Positions 34,057-45,158 are shown, numbered from the stretch's first letter. The stretch is DNA of 64,000 nucleotides from Maledivibacter halophilus (GCF_900167445.1 NZ_FUZT01000017.1:1-64000); one strand, 5' to 3'. Notes: a model not told the origin generated them from the sequence alone. Numbers and translations: made by a program.

Positions 34057-36051
34057 ATGAATAATAAAAGATTTCTTAAAGTCTTAAATCCCGATACTAA
34101 AATTTATCTTTGGATTATTCTAGTCCTTGTTGTGATTATTGCTATATACAATTTATATGCCGGCGGTGCAGGAGTGGTTTTATTAGCATATCTAATTTAT
34201 CATAGCTGGAAAACCAACTATGTCCGAAGAGAAAAATGGAAAAAATATATTGAAAATTTATCTGCGGAAATAGATTCTGTGGCAAGATATTCTTTGTTAA
34301 ATTTGCCAATACCTTTAACAATAGTTGAGTTTGACGGCCGTATATCATGGTATAATTCAAAATTTATAGATATGATGGATAAAAAAGATATACTTGATAA
34401 AAACATTGAAGATATCATGCCTTCACTTGAGATAAGCAAGCTTTTGGAAGATGAAAAACAAAAAATAAAAGACATTAAGATAGATGACAAGGTGTATAGC
34501 GTTCGCCATAATATCGTTAAGCTTGACAATGACCGTGAAGAAAGATATATCATAATGATTTATTGGATAGAGAAAACTAATTTTTACAATTTGAAGATTA
34601 AATACAATAATGAAAAGCCCAATGTTGCATATGTGCAGGTGGATAATTATGATGATGTTCTTAAAGAAACAGATGAAGAATATAGACCCCTGGTTAATGC
34701 TGAAATAGATAGAAAGGTTAACTTATGGGTTTCTAGAATGAATGGTGTAGTAAAAAAATACCAAAAGGATAAATATATAGTTGTATTTGAGAATAGATAT
34801 TTGGATAACCTTGAAGCAAAGAGATTTACAATCTTAGATGATATAAGGGAAATAGATTTAGGAAATAGAATTCCAGCTACTTTAAGTATAGGAGTAGGGG
34901 TAAATGGAAAAAATTTCAGCCGATTGGAGGAATTTGCAGCTTCAGCCTTGGAGCTTGCTTTAGGTAGAGGTGGAGATCAGGCTGTAGTTAGAAAAATAGA
35001 TTCCTTTGAATTTTATGGTGGAAAAACTAAAGCTGTAGAAAAAAGAAATAAGGTAAAGGCAAGAATCATTGCCCATGCCTTAAGGCAATTGATTAGTCAA
35101 AGCAATAAAATAATAATAATGGGACATAAGGATCCTGATATGGATAGCTTTGGAGCAGCCATAGGTGTATATAGGGCAGCTGTTAATAGAGGTAAGGAAG
35201 CCTATATAGTTTTAAATAGAATAAATGCAGCTATTGAAAGTGTATATTCAAAGTTCAAGGGTAAAGAAGAATATAATTTTATAAGCTGTGATGAAGCAGT
35301 AGAATTATTTGAGGAAAAGGACCTTTTAGTGGTGGTTGATACCCATAGACCAAGTTTTACCCAGTGTCAGGAGCTTATAGACAAAAGTGATAGAACTGTT
35401 CTTATAGACCACCATAGGAGGGGAACAGAGTTTATAGACGATACTGTGCTCACCTATTTGGAGCCCTATGCGTCATCGGCATGTGAGCTTGTGGCAGAAA
35501 TTCTTCAGTATATGGATGATAAGATGAATCTGGAAAAAATAGAAGCGGAAGCCATGCTAGCTGGAATAGCCGTTGATACCAAGAATTTTTCATTTAAGAC
35601 AGGGGTGAGAACCTTTGAAGCAGCTTCGCTGCTCAGAAGAGGTGGAGCTGATACTACAGATGTAAGACAATTATTTCAGGATGATATTACTACATTTATT
35701 GCCAGGGCAAATGTAGTTAGAAATGCAGAAATAATAAAAGAAGGAATTGCCATATCAGTATGTGATGAAGATATTAAGAGTCCTCAATTAGTGGTGGCCC
35801 AAGGGGCAGATGAGCTTTTAAATATAAAGGGAATAAAAACCTCCTTCGTTATTGGTACCAAGGAAGATGACATAGTATTCATAAGTGGAAGATCCCTTGG
35901 AGACATAAATGTCCAAAGAATTTTAGAAAAATTAGGTGGAGGAGGGCATCTTACAGTGGCAGGGGCTCAACTTAAAGATTTAACAACCCATGAGGTAAAG
36001 AAGATGCTAATAAATGCAATTGAAGAATATTTGGAGGAAGGTGAGAAATAA
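34057..36051 (+). CDS. gdpP: Cyclic-di-AMP phosphodiesterase GdpP
   Basis: 664-residue membrane enzyme that degrades c-di-AMP and so affects osmotic balance and wall stress. Order: two membrane segments (18-48), a PAS-type domain (about 75-170), a degenerate GGDEF domain (GRGGDQAV at 303-310) and a C-terminal DHH-DHHA1 phosphodiesterase with GHKDPDMDS (356-364), VVDTH (426-430), DHH (451-453) and LGGGGH near 630. All catalytic motifs are intact. The ATG has TTGGAGTG upstream. Its stop overlaps the rplI start (ATGA-type junction). Confidence 0.97.
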   Translation: MNNKRFLKVLNPDTKIYLWIILVLVVIIAIYNLYAGGAGVVLLAYLIYHSWKTNYVRREKWKKYIENLSAEIDSVARYSLLNLPIPLTIVEFDGRISWYNSKFIDMMDKKDILDKNIEDIMPSLEISKLLEDEKQKIKDIKIDDKVYSVRHNIVKLDNDREERYIIMIYWIEKTNFYNLKIKYNNEKPNVAYVQVDNYDDVLKETDEEYRPLVNAEIDRKVNLWVSRMNGVVKKYQKDKYIVVFENRYLDNLEAKRFTILDDIREIDLGNRIPATLSIGVGVNGKNFSRLEEFAASALELALGRGGDQAVVRKIDSFEFYGGKTKAVEKRNKVKARIIAHALRQLISQSNKIIIMGHKDPDMDSFGAAIGVYRAAVNRGKEAYIVLNRINAAIESVYSKFKGKEEYNFISCDEAVELFEEKDLLVVVDTHRPSFTQCQELIDKSDRTVLIDHHRRGTEFIDDTVLTYLEPYASSACELVAEILQYMDDKMNLEKIEAEAMLAGIAVDTKNFSFKTGVRTFEAASLLRRGGADTTDVRQLFQDDITTFIARANVVRNAEIIKEGIAISVCDEDIKSPQLVVAQGADELLNIKGIKTSFVIGTKEDDIVFISGRSLGDINVQRILEKLGGGGHLTVAGAQLKDLTTHEVKKMLINAIEEYLEEGEK

Positions 36052-36497
36052 TGAAAGTTATATTATTAAAGGATATTAAAGGAACAGGTAAAAAGGGAGA
36101 TGTGATCAATGTAAGTGATGGTCATGCAAGAAACTACCTGGTGCCAAGGGGATTAGCAAAGGAAGCGACAAAGGGAAATATAAATAAACTTAAAGCTCAA
36201 AAAGCTTCTGAAAAGAAAAGACAAGAAAAGGAACTAAAAGAAGCTAAGGCGCTGGCAGAAAGAATATCTAATATAACTCTTAATTTTAAAAGTAAGGCAG
36301 GAGAAGGTGGAAAGCTGTTTGGCTCCATAACTTCTAAGGATATAGCTGCTAATCTTAAGAAAAATCATAAAATAGATATTGATAAGAGAAAAATTGTTTT
36401 AGATAGTCCTATAAAGGAACTAGGAGCAAGATATGTTGATGTAAAGGTTTATCCTGAAATATCTGCTAAGATGAAAGTTAATGTTACAGTTGAATAA
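36051..36497 (+). CDS. rplI: 50S ribosomal protein L9
   Basis: 148 residues, full length. [20 protein letters not shown] and [20 protein letters not shown] are the L9 signature; the C-terminal domain has [14 protein letters not shown]. It binds 23S rRNA at the base of the L1 stalk. The ATG overlaps the gdpP stop, with GGAGGAAGGTG upstream, so translation is coupled. A terminator follows. In Bacillus dnaB (dnaC) comes next; here a chemoreceptor gene lies between. Confidence 0.97.
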   Translation: MKVILLKDIKGTGKKGDVINVSDGHARNYLVPRGLAKEATKGNINKLKAQKASEKKRQEKELKEAKALAERISNITLNFKSKAGEGGKLFGSITSKDIAANLKKNHKIDIDKRKIVLDSPIKELGARYVDVKVYPEISAKMKVNVTVE

Positions 36498-36519
36498 AAG
36501 TAATATAATATTTTAAGGA

Positions 36520-36559
36520 AAAGCATCCTATTTTAGTAAGTAAATAGGATGCTTTTATT
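36520..36559 (+). terminator. rplI terminator
   Basis: Stem AAAGCATCCTATTT / AAATAGGATGCTTT followed by TATTG; ends the yybS-gdpP-rplI unit. Confidence 0.85.
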
Positions 36560-36776
36560 GTGCTGTAAAACAATTGGATTTTCATATTTTTTCTTAGAAA
36601 TTTATTGTAACTTAAGTCCCTATGAAGCTAGTAAATTTATCCCATTTCACAATAATTCAATAAATAAAAATATTATGTAATATATAATGATGTAAGGAAG
36701 AAATCCGTCGAATAAAGTCAAATTATTTCTTTAATCTAGGGGATTAAAATTATAAATGATTGGGGAGTGAATCTAT

Positions 36777-38783
36777 TTGAAATTAAAAAGTAAAATATTA
36801 ATTCCTATTGTACTGATTATAATAGGAGCAATGACTATTTTAGGGATGTTTAGCTATAAAGCTGTAAAAGAGGATTTAGTTTTAGACATTATAAAAACCC
36901 AGCTTAGTGGCGCACTAAAAACAGCAGTAAAGACTGTGGAGTCAAGGGATAATATGGTTGAAATTACCAAGGAAGCCCTTAATAAAAAGGGAATAGCACT
37001 ATCAAAATCTGTGGCACAATTGATTAATGAAAATCAAAAATTGCTTTCTACTGAAAACATGAAAAAAATAGCTGATCAGCTTGGTGTAGATGAGATACAT
37101 GTCACGAATGAAAATGGAATATTGACCCATGGTACCATAAAAGATTTTTATGGTTTTGATTTTAAAACAAGTGAGCAAACTAAGCCCTTTCTCAAGATAC
37201 TTGAAGAAAACAGTTTTACTTTAGCCCAAGAACCTATAGCTAGAGGTACTGACAAGAGATTATTTCAATATATAGGTTCAGCAAGACTTGACCAGAAAGG
37301 GATAGTTCAGATAGGGTTACAACCAAAGGCTATAGAGGATTTAATTAAGGTAATGGATTTACAGGACATTATTAAAAATATACAAGTTGGAAAAGAAGGC
37401 TATGCATTTGTTGTTGACCTAAATGGAGAAATAATAGCTCATCATAATAGCGAGGAGATAGGAACAAATATTAAAGAATTTGACTGGAGTAAAGGTATTT
37501 TTCAAAATAATGAAGATATGATTGAATATACATATAATGGAGTTATAACTCATGCTGCATTTAAGAATATAGGTGATAAAATAATAATAATTTCTATACC
37601 CGAAAGTGAGTTTATGCCAGTTTTAAATAAACTTGGAGGAAAAATACTATCATCAATAATATTTATTATTATACTTTTAACTGTATTGGTTTCCTTATTA
37701 ATAAAAAAATTAGCTATAAAGCCAATTAATGATCTAGTTAGTGCTATAGATAGAGTTGGAACAGGAGATTTAAACGTAAGAGTAAATATGAAGTCAAAGG
37801 ATGAAATCGGATTATTGGGGAACCATTTTGATGAAATGATAGTGAATATAAAAAATATAATTACACAAATAAAGGATACAGTAAATGAACTGAAGGGATC
37901 ATCGGAAACAATATCTAATTCTACAGAAGAGGTAAATACCTCAACTGAAGAAATATCCCAAACTATTCAAGAGATTGCCTCAGGTGCCAATGATTTATCA
38001 GGAGAGACTGCTAAATCATTAGAAATAACTAATAATTTAGCAAAAAGCTTAAGAAATATCACTGATAAGTTAAAAACAGCTAAGAATAATACTGGTTTTA
38101 TGATGGAAAAGAATGAAATAGGAATTACATCAATTACAAATCTTCAAAAAAAATTCGAGGAAAATACCCAGTCAACTATGGATGTTGCAAGGGACATAGA
38201 TGATTTATCGGAGAAGTCAAAATCAATTGAAACAATAGTTGCAACTATAAATTCAATAGCAGAGCAGACTAATCTTCTGGCTTTAAATGCGGCTATAGAA
38301 GCTGCAAGGGCTGGTGAGGCCGGTAAAGGATTTGCAGTTGTGGCAGAAGAGGTGAGGAAATTAGCTGAAGAATCAGGAAATGCCACCAATGATATACAAG
38401 AAATAATAGATGAAATAAGAAAAATAATAGATAATACAAATAGTAGTATGGGTAATGCTAAAGTTATAGTAGAAAGTTCAAATTCGTCATTAAAGGAAAC
38501 TAAGAGGGCCTTTGATGAAATTACATTAGCAATAGATAAGTCTACTAAATTAGTGCATTCGATTAATAAAGATATAGAAGAGATAAATTCTATTAAAGAT
38601 AGCACATTAGAGTCTATAGAAAATATATCATCGGTATCACAGCAATCTGCAGCATCAACTGAAGAAATTAGTGCTTCATCTGAGGAGCAGAGTGCTTCAA
38701 TGGAAGAAATCACAGCTTCTATACAAAATTTAAATAATATGATAAAAGAATTATCTGATATGATAAGAGTTTATAAAATGTAA
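36777..38783 (+). CDS. Methyl-accepting chemotaxis protein
   Basis: 668-residue receptor. N-terminal membrane segment (about 7-25), extracellular Cache-type sensing region (about 30-280, with [20 protein letters not shown]), second membrane segment (about 290-312), HAMP (about 313-365) and a long coiled-coil signalling domain with the conserved tip [20 protein letters not shown] then [18 protein letters not shown]. The start is TTG 36777 with GGGGAGTGA upstream. It would sense an extracellular ligand and control CheA. No other chemotaxis gene is in the window. Confidence 0.95.
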   Translation: MKLKSKILIPIVLIIIGAMTILGMFSYKAVKEDLVLDIIKTQLSGALKTAVKTVESRDNMVEITKEALNKKGIALSKSVAQLINENQKLLSTENMKKIADQLGVDEIHVTNENGILTHGTIKDFYGFDFKTSEQTKPFLKILEENSFTLAQEPIARGTDKRLFQYIGSARLDQKGIVQIGLQPKAIEDLIKVMDLQDIIKNIQVGKEGYAFVVDLNGEIIAHHNSEEIGTNIKEFDWSKGIFQNNEDMIEYTYNGVITHAAFKNIGDKIIIISIPESEFMPVLNKLGGKILSSIIFIIILLTVLVSLLIKKLAIKPINDLVSAIDRVGTGDLNVRVNMKSKDEIGLLGNHFDEMIVNIKNIITQIKDTVNELKGSSETISNSTEEVNTSTEEISQTIQEIASGANDLSGETAKSLEITNNLAKSLRNITDKLKTAKNNTGFMMEKNEIGITSITNLQKKFEENTQSTMDVARDIDDLSEKSKSIETIVATINSIAEQTNLLALNAAIEAARAGEAGKGFAVVAEEVRKLAEESGNATNDIQEIIDEIRKIIDNTNSSMGNAKVIVESSNSSLKETKRAFDEITLAIDKSTKLVHSINKDIEEINSIKDSTLESIENISSVSQQSAASTEEISASSEEQSASMEEITASIQNLNNMIKELSDMIRVYKM

Positions 38784-38789
38784 GATTAT

Positions 38790-38830
38790 AAAAAGGAATT
38801 AGTTCATTATGAATTAATTCCTTTTTGTTT
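38790..38830 (+). terminator. Chemoreceptor gene terminator
   Basis: Stem AAAAGGAATTA / TAATTCCTTTT with inner GTTC/GAAT-type pairing, then TTTG. Confidence 0.85.
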
Positions 38831-38847
38831 TTGAAAAAAATATAGAT

Positions 38848-38914
38848 GAAGATTTTAAAACTATATATAGAGATGGTTTTTACAGAAGGTAATTATGTAA
38901 TTTGCTCAAGTAAC
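38848..38914 (+). mobile_element. MITE-like element copy 2 (solo right end)
   Basis: ATTATGTAATTTGCTC (38892-38907) matches the right terminal repeat of the element family, and the preceding TTTTTACAGAAGGTA resembles the same region of copy 1. A matching left end is not found, so this is a truncated or decayed copy. The rest of the gap to 39157 is AT-rich with no recognised feature. Confidence 0.5.
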
Positions 38915-39157
38915 AGTAAAAAATCTAAAAATATAGGGAATAATGGAAATATGGAAAATATATTATTAATAAAAAACCCATGTAGATAAATATAAGTGAT
39001 GGTATAATAGATAATATAAAATAAGGGTTTTTATAGTAATTGAGGAATCAACAGATCAAATTGAAGATGTAGTAATTAATAAATAGAATTAGGTAAGTTA
39101 TCTTATTTCTATCACAAATATGTATTAGTATATATTTTTACGGAAAAGGTGGTATAT

Positions 39158-40486
39158 ATGGAGCATTTAGGAAGAATACCCCCTCATAATGTTGAAGCAG
39201 AGCAATCTGTTTTAGGGGCAATGATCTTAGATAAAGAAGCAATAATAGTTGCTAGTGAGATTTTAAAGAGTGATGATTTTTATAAAGAAGCACATAAAGA
39301 GATCTATGAGGCAATAATAGATTTATATAATAAAGATGAACCAGTGGATTTAGTGACCCTTTCAGAGGAATTAACAACCAGAGGCACTCTTGAAGCATTG
39401 GGAGGGGTAACCTATCTTTCAGATTTATCCACATCGGGAATGATAACATCCAATGCCAAATACTATGCCAAGATTGTGGCAGAAAAGGCTTTGGTAAGAC
39501 GTTTGATAAAAGCCTCTACAGAAATAGTAGAAAAGGGATATGAAGCTGAAGAAGCTGATATGCTTTTAGATCTTGCTGAGAAAAATATATTTGATATTTC
39601 TCAAAACACAAATAAGGAAGGGTTTTCGCCTATCAAAGATATACTTTTAGATACCTTTGATAAAATAGAAGAGCTGTATAGTAGTAAAGGAGGGGTTACA
39701 GGTCTTTCAACGGGTTTTACTGATCTTGATAGAAAAACCTCAGGTCTTCAGAAATCAGACCTTATTTTAATAGCAGGAAGACCTGCCATGGGGAAAACAG
39801 CTTTTTCCATAAATGTTTGTCAAAATGCTGCTATTAGATCAGGAGCATCTGTGGCAATATTTAGTCTTGAGATGTCAAAGGATCAATTGGTACAACGTAT
39901 GTTAAGTGCAGAATCCCACATAGAAATTCAAAAAATAAGAACTGGTCAGCTTAGTGAGGATGAATGGCCAAAGTTAGCAAATGCCATGGGACCACTGGCT
40001 CAGGCCAAAATTTATATAGACGATACTCCTGGTATTAATGTTATGGAGATGAGGGCTAAGTCCAGGAGGCTTAAGATGGAGCATGGCCTGGATTTAATAA
40101 TGATAGATTATTTACAGCTTATGGAATCCCATATTAGGTCAGATAGTAGACAACAGGAGATTTCAGCTATTTCAAGAGCATTGAAGATACTTGCTAGAGA
40201 AATGGAATGTCCAGTTATTGCACTATCACAGCTATCTCGTGCTCCAGAGCTTAGAGCCGATCATAGACCTATCCTTTCTGATCTCAGGGAATCAGGGGCA
40301 ATAGAGCAGGATGCCGATATAGTTATGTTTTTATATCGTGACGAGTACTATGATCCTGATAGTGAAAAGAAGAATATAGGAGAGCTTATCATAGCTAAGC
40401 AGCGTAATGGTTCTACTGGAACTGTAGAATTAGCATGGCTTGGACCCTTTACTAAATTTGCTAATCTTGAAAGATATAGAGAGTAG
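39158..40486 (+). CDS. dnaB: Replicative DNA helicase
   Basis: 442 residues from ATG 39158 (AAGGTGG upstream; the GTG at 39149 lies within that site). Unwinds DNA ahead of the replication fork as a hexamer. N-terminal helical collar (residues 1-150, opening MEHLGRIPPHNVEAEQSVLG), then the RecA-like domain with Walker A AGRPAMGKTAFS, EMSKDQLVQRML, Walker B LDLIMIDYLQLM, ALSQLSRAPE and LRESGAIEQDADIVMFLYRD. No intein. Loader genes dnaD and dnaI lie 5 kb away on the other strand. Confidence 0.98.
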   Translation: MEHLGRIPPHNVEAEQSVLGAMILDKEAIIVASEILKSDDFYKEAHKEIYEAIIDLYNKDEPVDLVTLSEELTTRGTLEALGGVTYLSDLSTSGMITSNAKYYAKIVAEKALVRRLIKASTEIVEKGYEAEEADMLLDLAEKNIFDISQNTNKEGFSPIKDILLDTFDKIEELYSSKGGVTGLSTGFTDLDRKTSGLQKSDLILIAGRPAMGKTAFSINVCQNAAIRSGASVAIFSLEMSKDQLVQRMLSAESHIEIQKIRTGQLSEDEWPKLANAMGPLAQAKIYIDDTPGINVMEMRAKSRRLKMEHGLDLIMIDYLQLMESHIRSDSRQQEISAISRALKILAREMECPVIALSQLSRAPELRADHRPILSDLRESGAIEQDADIVMFLYRDEYYDPDSEKKNIGELIIAKQRNGSTGTVELAWLGPFTKFANLERYRE

Positions 40487-40512
40487 CTTCTAAGGGGATA
40501 GAATTTTTAATC

Positions 40513-40541
40513 AAAGTAGTCTCGAAAGAGGCTGCTTTTGT
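40513..40541 (+). terminator. dnaB terminator
   Basis: Stem AAAGTAGTCTC / GAGGCTGCTTT with GAAA loop, followed by TGTTT. Confidence 0.75.
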
Positions 40542-40626
40542 TTATCCTTTTGAAAAAGGGGTATTTTACTATTAGTAAGAATAATAAGTGGAGTCATAAA
40601 TAAAATTATGAATGGGGGATTGTTAA

Positions 40627-41811
40627 ATGAATTATATAATTATTGGTAATGGAATAGCAGGTCTATCTGCAGCAGAAGAAATACGAAAAAATGATGATTT
40701 AGGAAAGATTATTTTGATAAGTGGAGAAGAATATCTAACATATAATAGAGTAAAGCTTTCTCACTTTATTAGTAGAGAAGACTATGCTTTAAAGGATTTA
40801 CTTGTCCATGATACAAATTGGTATAAAGATAGGAAAATTGAAGTATTATTAAATACAAAGGTAATTAGTATTGATACAAAACTTAAGAAAGTAATTACAG
40901 ATAATAAAGGTGCATTTAAATATGATAAACTATTAATAGCAAATGGGAGCAGTCCTTTCATTCCACCTATATCTGGTGTGGATAAAAAAGGTGTATTTAC
41001 ACTAAGGACTGTAGATAATTTAAAAGAAGTTCAAGAATATATGAAAAACATTAATACTGTTTCAGTTGTTGGAGGAGGTTTATTGGGACTAGAGGCAGCT
41101 TGGTCATTAAATAAATTAGGCAAAAAAGTTAATATAATAGAATTTGCTCCTTATTTATTGCCAAGACAGCTTGATGAAGAGATAGGAAGTTACCTACAGC
41201 AGCAATTAGAAAAAGAAGGACTTAATTTTTATTTCAACGCTGCAGCAGAAGAATTCCAGGGAGATAAAAGCTTAAAAGGTATTAAATTTAAAGATGGAAG
41301 GATAGTTGAAAGTGACTTGGCTTTAATATCAACTGGTGTAAGGTCTAATATAACAATAGCAGAAGGGACTGATATTAAAGTAGAGAGGGGAATAATAGTT
41401 GATGAGCATATGAGTACTAATATAGAAGATGTATATGCTGCCGGAGATATAGCTCAGTTTGATGGAATGGTTTTGGGGTTATGGTCAGCGGCCACTGACC
41501 AAGGTAAGGTTGCAGGAGCTAATATGCTAGGTAATAGACAAGAATATAAAATGCCAAAGCCAGCCACTACTTTGCTTATTGGAGATATAAAAATGTTTTC
41601 AGTTGGAAATGTAAATGATGGGGAAAAAGAAATAAAAATACAAAATGAAAACTATTTTCATAAGCTGTTTTTAGATAATGGAAAACTAATTGGCGGAGTT
41701 CTTACAGGTGATATAAAGAAAATGATAGCTTTAAAAAAGGCAGTAAATGAAAATAGGAATCTAAGTGAAATATTAGATAAAGAGGCTGAAGATATATTAA
41801 ATAGTCTTTAG
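40627..41811 (+). CDS. NAD(P)/FAD-dependent oxidoreductase (rubredoxin/nitrite reductase-like)
   Basis: 394-residue flavoprotein with two Rossmann folds: FAD site YIIIGNGIAGLSAAEEI at the N-terminus and NAD(P)H site VVGGGLLGLEAAWSL (about 150-164), plus the FAD-closing VYAAGDIAQFDG (about 275-286). The pattern EYLTYNRVKLSHFIS resembles the NirB N-terminal domain and clostridial NADH:rubredoxin oxidoreductases. No redox-active CxxC is seen, so it is not thioredoxin-reductase-like. Electron partner unknown; rubredoxin-linked oxygen or peroxide defence is a reasonable guess. ATG with GGGGGA upstream. Confidence 0.85.
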   Translation: MNYIIIGNGIAGLSAAEEIRKNDDLGKIILISGEEYLTYNRVKLSHFISREDYALKDLLVHDTNWYKDRKIEVLLNTKVISIDTKLKKVITDNKGAFKYDKLLIANGSSPFIPPISGVDKKGVFTLRTVDNLKEVQEYMKNINTVSVVGGGLLGLEAAWSLNKLGKKVNIIEFAPYLLPRQLDEEIGSYLQQQLEKEGLNFYFNAAAEEFQGDKSLKGIKFKDGRIVESDLALISTGVRSNITIAEGTDIKVERGIIVDEHMSTNIEDVYAAGDIAQFDGMVLGLWSAATDQGKVAGANMLGNRQEYKMPKPATTLLIGDIKMFSVGNVNDGEKEIKIQNENYFHKLFLDNGKLIGGVLTGDIKKMIALKKAVNENRNLSEILDKEAEDILNSL

Positions 41812-41936
41812 TGTATAGTTAGTATAGCAGGATTTAATTTATTTCTAGTAATCATGTTAAGTTTTATTTGTATAATGGAATGATCTGAATTTTAAAATTT
41901 AAAACTTAGAACTGTTGGTTTTTGGGAGTGAAATGC

Positions 41937-42557
41937 ATGATTATAATGGGAGATAAGACAAAAGTAAGAAAGCTTAAAAGAAAAGATATAGATAAAATGG
42001 TTTTGTGGGGAAAGCATCAAGACCCTATATTTTTACATTATAATTTTCCCGAATTTTCTAACCACGAAAGAGATTTATGGTACAAAATTAAGGCAAGGGA
42101 TTTTAGAAAAAGGTGCTTTGCAGTTGAAAATATGAAAGGTTGTATTGTGGGCTATATTTCCCTTAGGGATATTAAATTCTTTAAGAGAGAAAGTGAAATG
42201 GGAATAGTTTTTGATCCAGATAAATTAAATCAAGGATATGGAACGGACGCATTGAATAATTTTTTAAATTTATATTTTAACAAATATAAAATGAAAAGGT
42301 TGAAGCTTAAAGTTGCAAAGTTTAATAAAAGAGCACTTAGATGCTATGAAAAGTGCGGATTTAAAATATTAAAAGAAGTTTATAATGAATTTGAAGAGCA
42401 AAATATAGGCATAGCGACTATGAAAGGAATTGTAAAAAGAAATAAGGAATTTGGTATAGATAATGGAAGATTAATGACAAAGTATTATTATATGGATATA
42501 ACAAAGGAAAGATATATTTTCCACAAAGAAAATCAGGAATTGTTGATAACTCTGTGA
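41937..42557 (+). CDS. GNAT-family N-acetyltransferase
   Basis: 206 residues from ATG 41937 (GGGAGTG 6 bases upstream). The acetyl-CoA-binding core is visible: GYISLRDIKFFKRESEMGIV, DPDKLNQGYGTDALNNFL and RLKLKVAKFNKRALRCYEKC followed by GFKILKE. The last 35 residues extend beyond the usual RimJ/RimL-like fold. Target unknown. The gene's final codons and stop lie within a cluster of DnaA-box-like sites. Confidence 0.85.
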   Translation: MIIMGDKTKVRKLKRKDIDKMVLWGKHQDPIFLHYNFPEFSNHERDLWYKIKARDFRKRCFAVENMKGCIVGYISLRDIKFFKRESEMGIVFDPDKLNQGYGTDALNNFLNLYFNKYKMKRLKLKVAKFNKRALRCYEKCGFKILKEVYNEFEEQNIGIATMKGIVKRNKEFGIDNGRLMTKYYYMDITKERYIFHKENQELLITL

Positions 42558-42592
42558 ATAATGTTGATAAGTTAACTTAAACCTGTGAATAT
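42541..42592 (-). promoter_or_regulatory. DnaA-box cluster I
   Basis: Four 9-mers in one orientation (read on the minus strand): TTATCAACA at 42541-42549, TTATTCACA at 42553-42561 (exact TTATNCACA), TTATCAACA at 42562-42570 abutting it, and ATATTCACA at 42584-42592. The cluster straddles the GNAT stop codon. Confidence 0.6.
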
Positions 42593-42799
42593 TTATCTTT
42601 ATCTCTAAGTTTAAATACATACTTACAAATTTTAGTTTTGTTTATAGGATTTATAAATCAAGTTTTGAGACTGTTTCACTATAATAAGTGTTATAATAAA
42701 AGTGAGTGTCTTAAAGAAATTCATTATAGCTTTGTTTTTGTTTATTTTATAAATAGAGATAATTGCATACTTTATATTCAGAAACGGGGAGGTAAGTGA

Positions 42800-43009
42800 A
42801 TGTCCAAAGTAACAAAGAATACTATTATAGCAGAAGTTTTGCAAATGGACAGGGGAACAGCTTCTGTTTTTAAGGAGCATGGGCTGCATTGTCTAGGATG
42901 TGCTGGTGCGGCAATGGAGACTATTGGTGAGGCTGCTAAAGTTTACGAAATAGATGTAGATGAAATTGTTAATGACTTAAATGAATATTTAGAAAAACAG
43001 GAAAAATAG
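42800..43009 (+). CDS. DUF1858 protein
   Basis: 69 residues, soluble and helical. Matches the DUF1858 family (hybrid-cluster-protein-associated redox-disulfide domain): NTIIAEVLQMDRGTASVFKE then HGLHCLGCAGAAMETIGEAA, with the CxxC pair at residues 31 and 34. Likely a small thiol redox or metal-binding protein; function not established. ATG with GGGGAGG upstream, a terminator behind it, and DnaA-box clusters on both sides. Confidence 0.85.
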   Translation: MSKVTKNTIIAEVLQMDRGTASVFKEHGLHCLGCAGAAMETIGEAAKVYEIDVDEIVNDLNEYLEKQEK

Positions 43010-43018
43010 GGAAGTTTT

Positions 43019-43046
43019 AAAGGGTGGGATTAAGCCACTCTTTTTG
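43019..43046 (+). terminator. Terminator after the DUF1858 gene
   Basis: Stem AAAGGGTGG / CCACTCTTT followed by TTG. Confidence 0.75.
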
Positions 43047-43080
43047 TTTAATAATATTTATTGTAGCTTATACTTTGGAT

Positions 43081-43205
43081 ATTTGAGGAAATTGCATAAT
43101 ACATGTGAAGAATTTTAAAATACAAAATGTAATAAAGAGAGTCAGGTAAGTTATATACATATTGCATTTTAAAATTAAAATGTTAATTATGCAAGTTTCT
43201 TATTT
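43081..43205 (+). mobile_element. MITE-like element copy 3
   Basis: Element 43085-43201 (117 bp) with ends GAGGAAATTGCATAAT and ATTATGCAAGTTTCTT, flanked by a perfect 4-bp duplication ATTT (43081-43084 and 43202-43205). An inner inverted repeat (ATTTTAAAATACAAAATGTA / TACATATTGCATTTTAAAAT) lets the whole element fold on itself. Nearly identical to copy 4. Confidence 0.85.
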
Positions 43206-43211
43206 AAAAAC

Positions 43212-43271
43212 TTATCAACAAATAAAGTCCTTTTGTGGAAAAAGTCATACACATATTATAGCTTATCCACA
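43212..43271 (+). promoter_or_regulatory. DnaA-box cluster II
   Basis: TTATCAACA (43212-43220), TTTTCCACA on the minus strand (43234-43242), TCATACACA (43245-43253) and the exact consensus TTATCCACA (43263-43271). It lies 80 bp upstream of the purA -35. Confidence 0.6.
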
Positions 43272-43348
43272 ACAGTCTAAGGGGTGATTATGTTTAAGGA
43301 GTTAATCGAATATTTTAGATAATATTTTAATTAATATTCGCAATTTAA

Positions 43349-43377
43349 TTGACTGATAGCTTTTATTCTGATAATAT
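43349..43377 (+). promoter_or_regulatory. purA promoter
   Basis: TTGACT (43349-43354), 17-bp spacer, TAATAT (43372-43377); start codon 47 bp downstream of the -10. Confidence 0.7.
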
Positions 43378-43385
43378 TAGATGTG

Positions 43386-43398
43386 TACGTTCGGATTT
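43386..43398 (+). promoter_or_regulatory. Possible PurR box
   Basis: GTTCGGATTT within 43386-43398 matches the reverse complement of the Bacillus PurBox (AWWWCCGAACWWT) over the whole CCGAAC core and one flank. It sits at the predicted transcription start of purA. Only one box is seen, and no purR gene lies in the window. Confidence 0.4.
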
Positions 43399-43408
43399 AA
43401 CGTTTTGA

Positions 43409-44710
<1,302 letters not shown>

Positions 44711-44715
44711 AAAAG

Positions 44716-44750
44716 TAGATGTGCTTTTAAAGAAGCACATCTATTTTTTT
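44716..44750 (+). terminator. purA terminator
   Basis: Stem TAGATGTGCTT / AAGCACATCTA followed by TTTTTTT. Confidence 0.9.
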
Positions 44751-44842
44751 ATCTATAAGTAAAATTTTAAATTAAATTCTTTAACTTAGTAGAAAATAGC
44801 AAAAAGAGACATATGAACCCTTATCATACATCCCTTTTTTAG

Positions 44843-44918
44843 TGGAGCTGGCGATGGGACTCGAACCCGCAACCTGCTGATTACAAGTCAGCTGCTCTTC
44901 CAGTTGAGCTACGCCAGC
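44843..44918 (-). tRNA. tRNA-Thr (anticodon TGT)
   Basis: 76-nt gene on the minus strand. Acceptor arms GCTGGCG / CGCCAGC, anticodon stem-loop CTGACTTGTAATCAG with anticodon TGT, T-loop GGTTCGAGTC and an encoded CCA end. It lies 6 bp after the tRNA-Lys gene and is presumably co-transcribed with it. Confidence 0.95.
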
Positions 44919-44924
44919 GAAATT

Positions 44925-45000
44925 TGGTGACCCATCCGCGACTCGAACGCGGGACACCCTGATTAAAAGTCAGGTGCTCTGCCGACTGAGCTAATGGGTC
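44925..45000 (-). tRNA. tRNA-Lys (anticodon TTT)
   Basis: 76-nt gene on the minus strand. Acceptor arms GACCCAT / ATGGGTC, D-arm AGCTCAGTCGGCAGAGC, anticodon stem-loop CTGACTTTTAATCAG with anticodon TTT, T-arm CGCGTTCGAGTCGCG, discriminator A and encoded CCA. First gene of the tRNA pair; the promoter is just upstream. Confidence 0.96.
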
Positions 45001-45017
45001 CCTACTCACATTTATAT

Positions 45018-45046
45018 ATATTACAATAGATTTTAAACCATGTCAA
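45018..45046 (-). promoter_or_regulatory. Promoter of the tRNA-Lys/tRNA-Thr pair
   Basis: Minus strand: exact TTGACA (45041-45046), 17-bp spacer, TAATAT (45018-45023). Transcription would start about 8-10 bp before tRNA-Lys. Confidence 0.8.
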
Positions 45047-45122
45047 CAAAAATTTACAAAAAATTTATAGCTATAATTTGGATGATATAAATTATATATA
45101 GTGAAACAACTTTAAAGTTTAA

Positions 45123-45158
45123 TAAATTTCCCAAAAAAGTATTTTCTGGGAAATTTAT
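45123..45158 (-). terminator. Terminator-like hairpin after dnaI
   Basis: Stem AAATTTCCCA / TGGGAAATTT; reading on the minus strand the 3' arm is followed by ATTAAAC, so the T-run is weak. Confidence 0.55.

Noticed and set aside
38960-39040. Long-loop hairpin AAAAACCC / GGGTTTTT before dnaB
   Set aside because: The loop is about 45 bases and the arms are short; chance pairing is likely.
42541-43400. Reading the two DnaA-box clusters as the chromosomal origin
   Set aside because: Core genes on both sides point the same way and follow the order that leads away from oriC in Bacillus, and dnaA, rpmH and rnpA are not present. An origin would be expected to lie left of the window.
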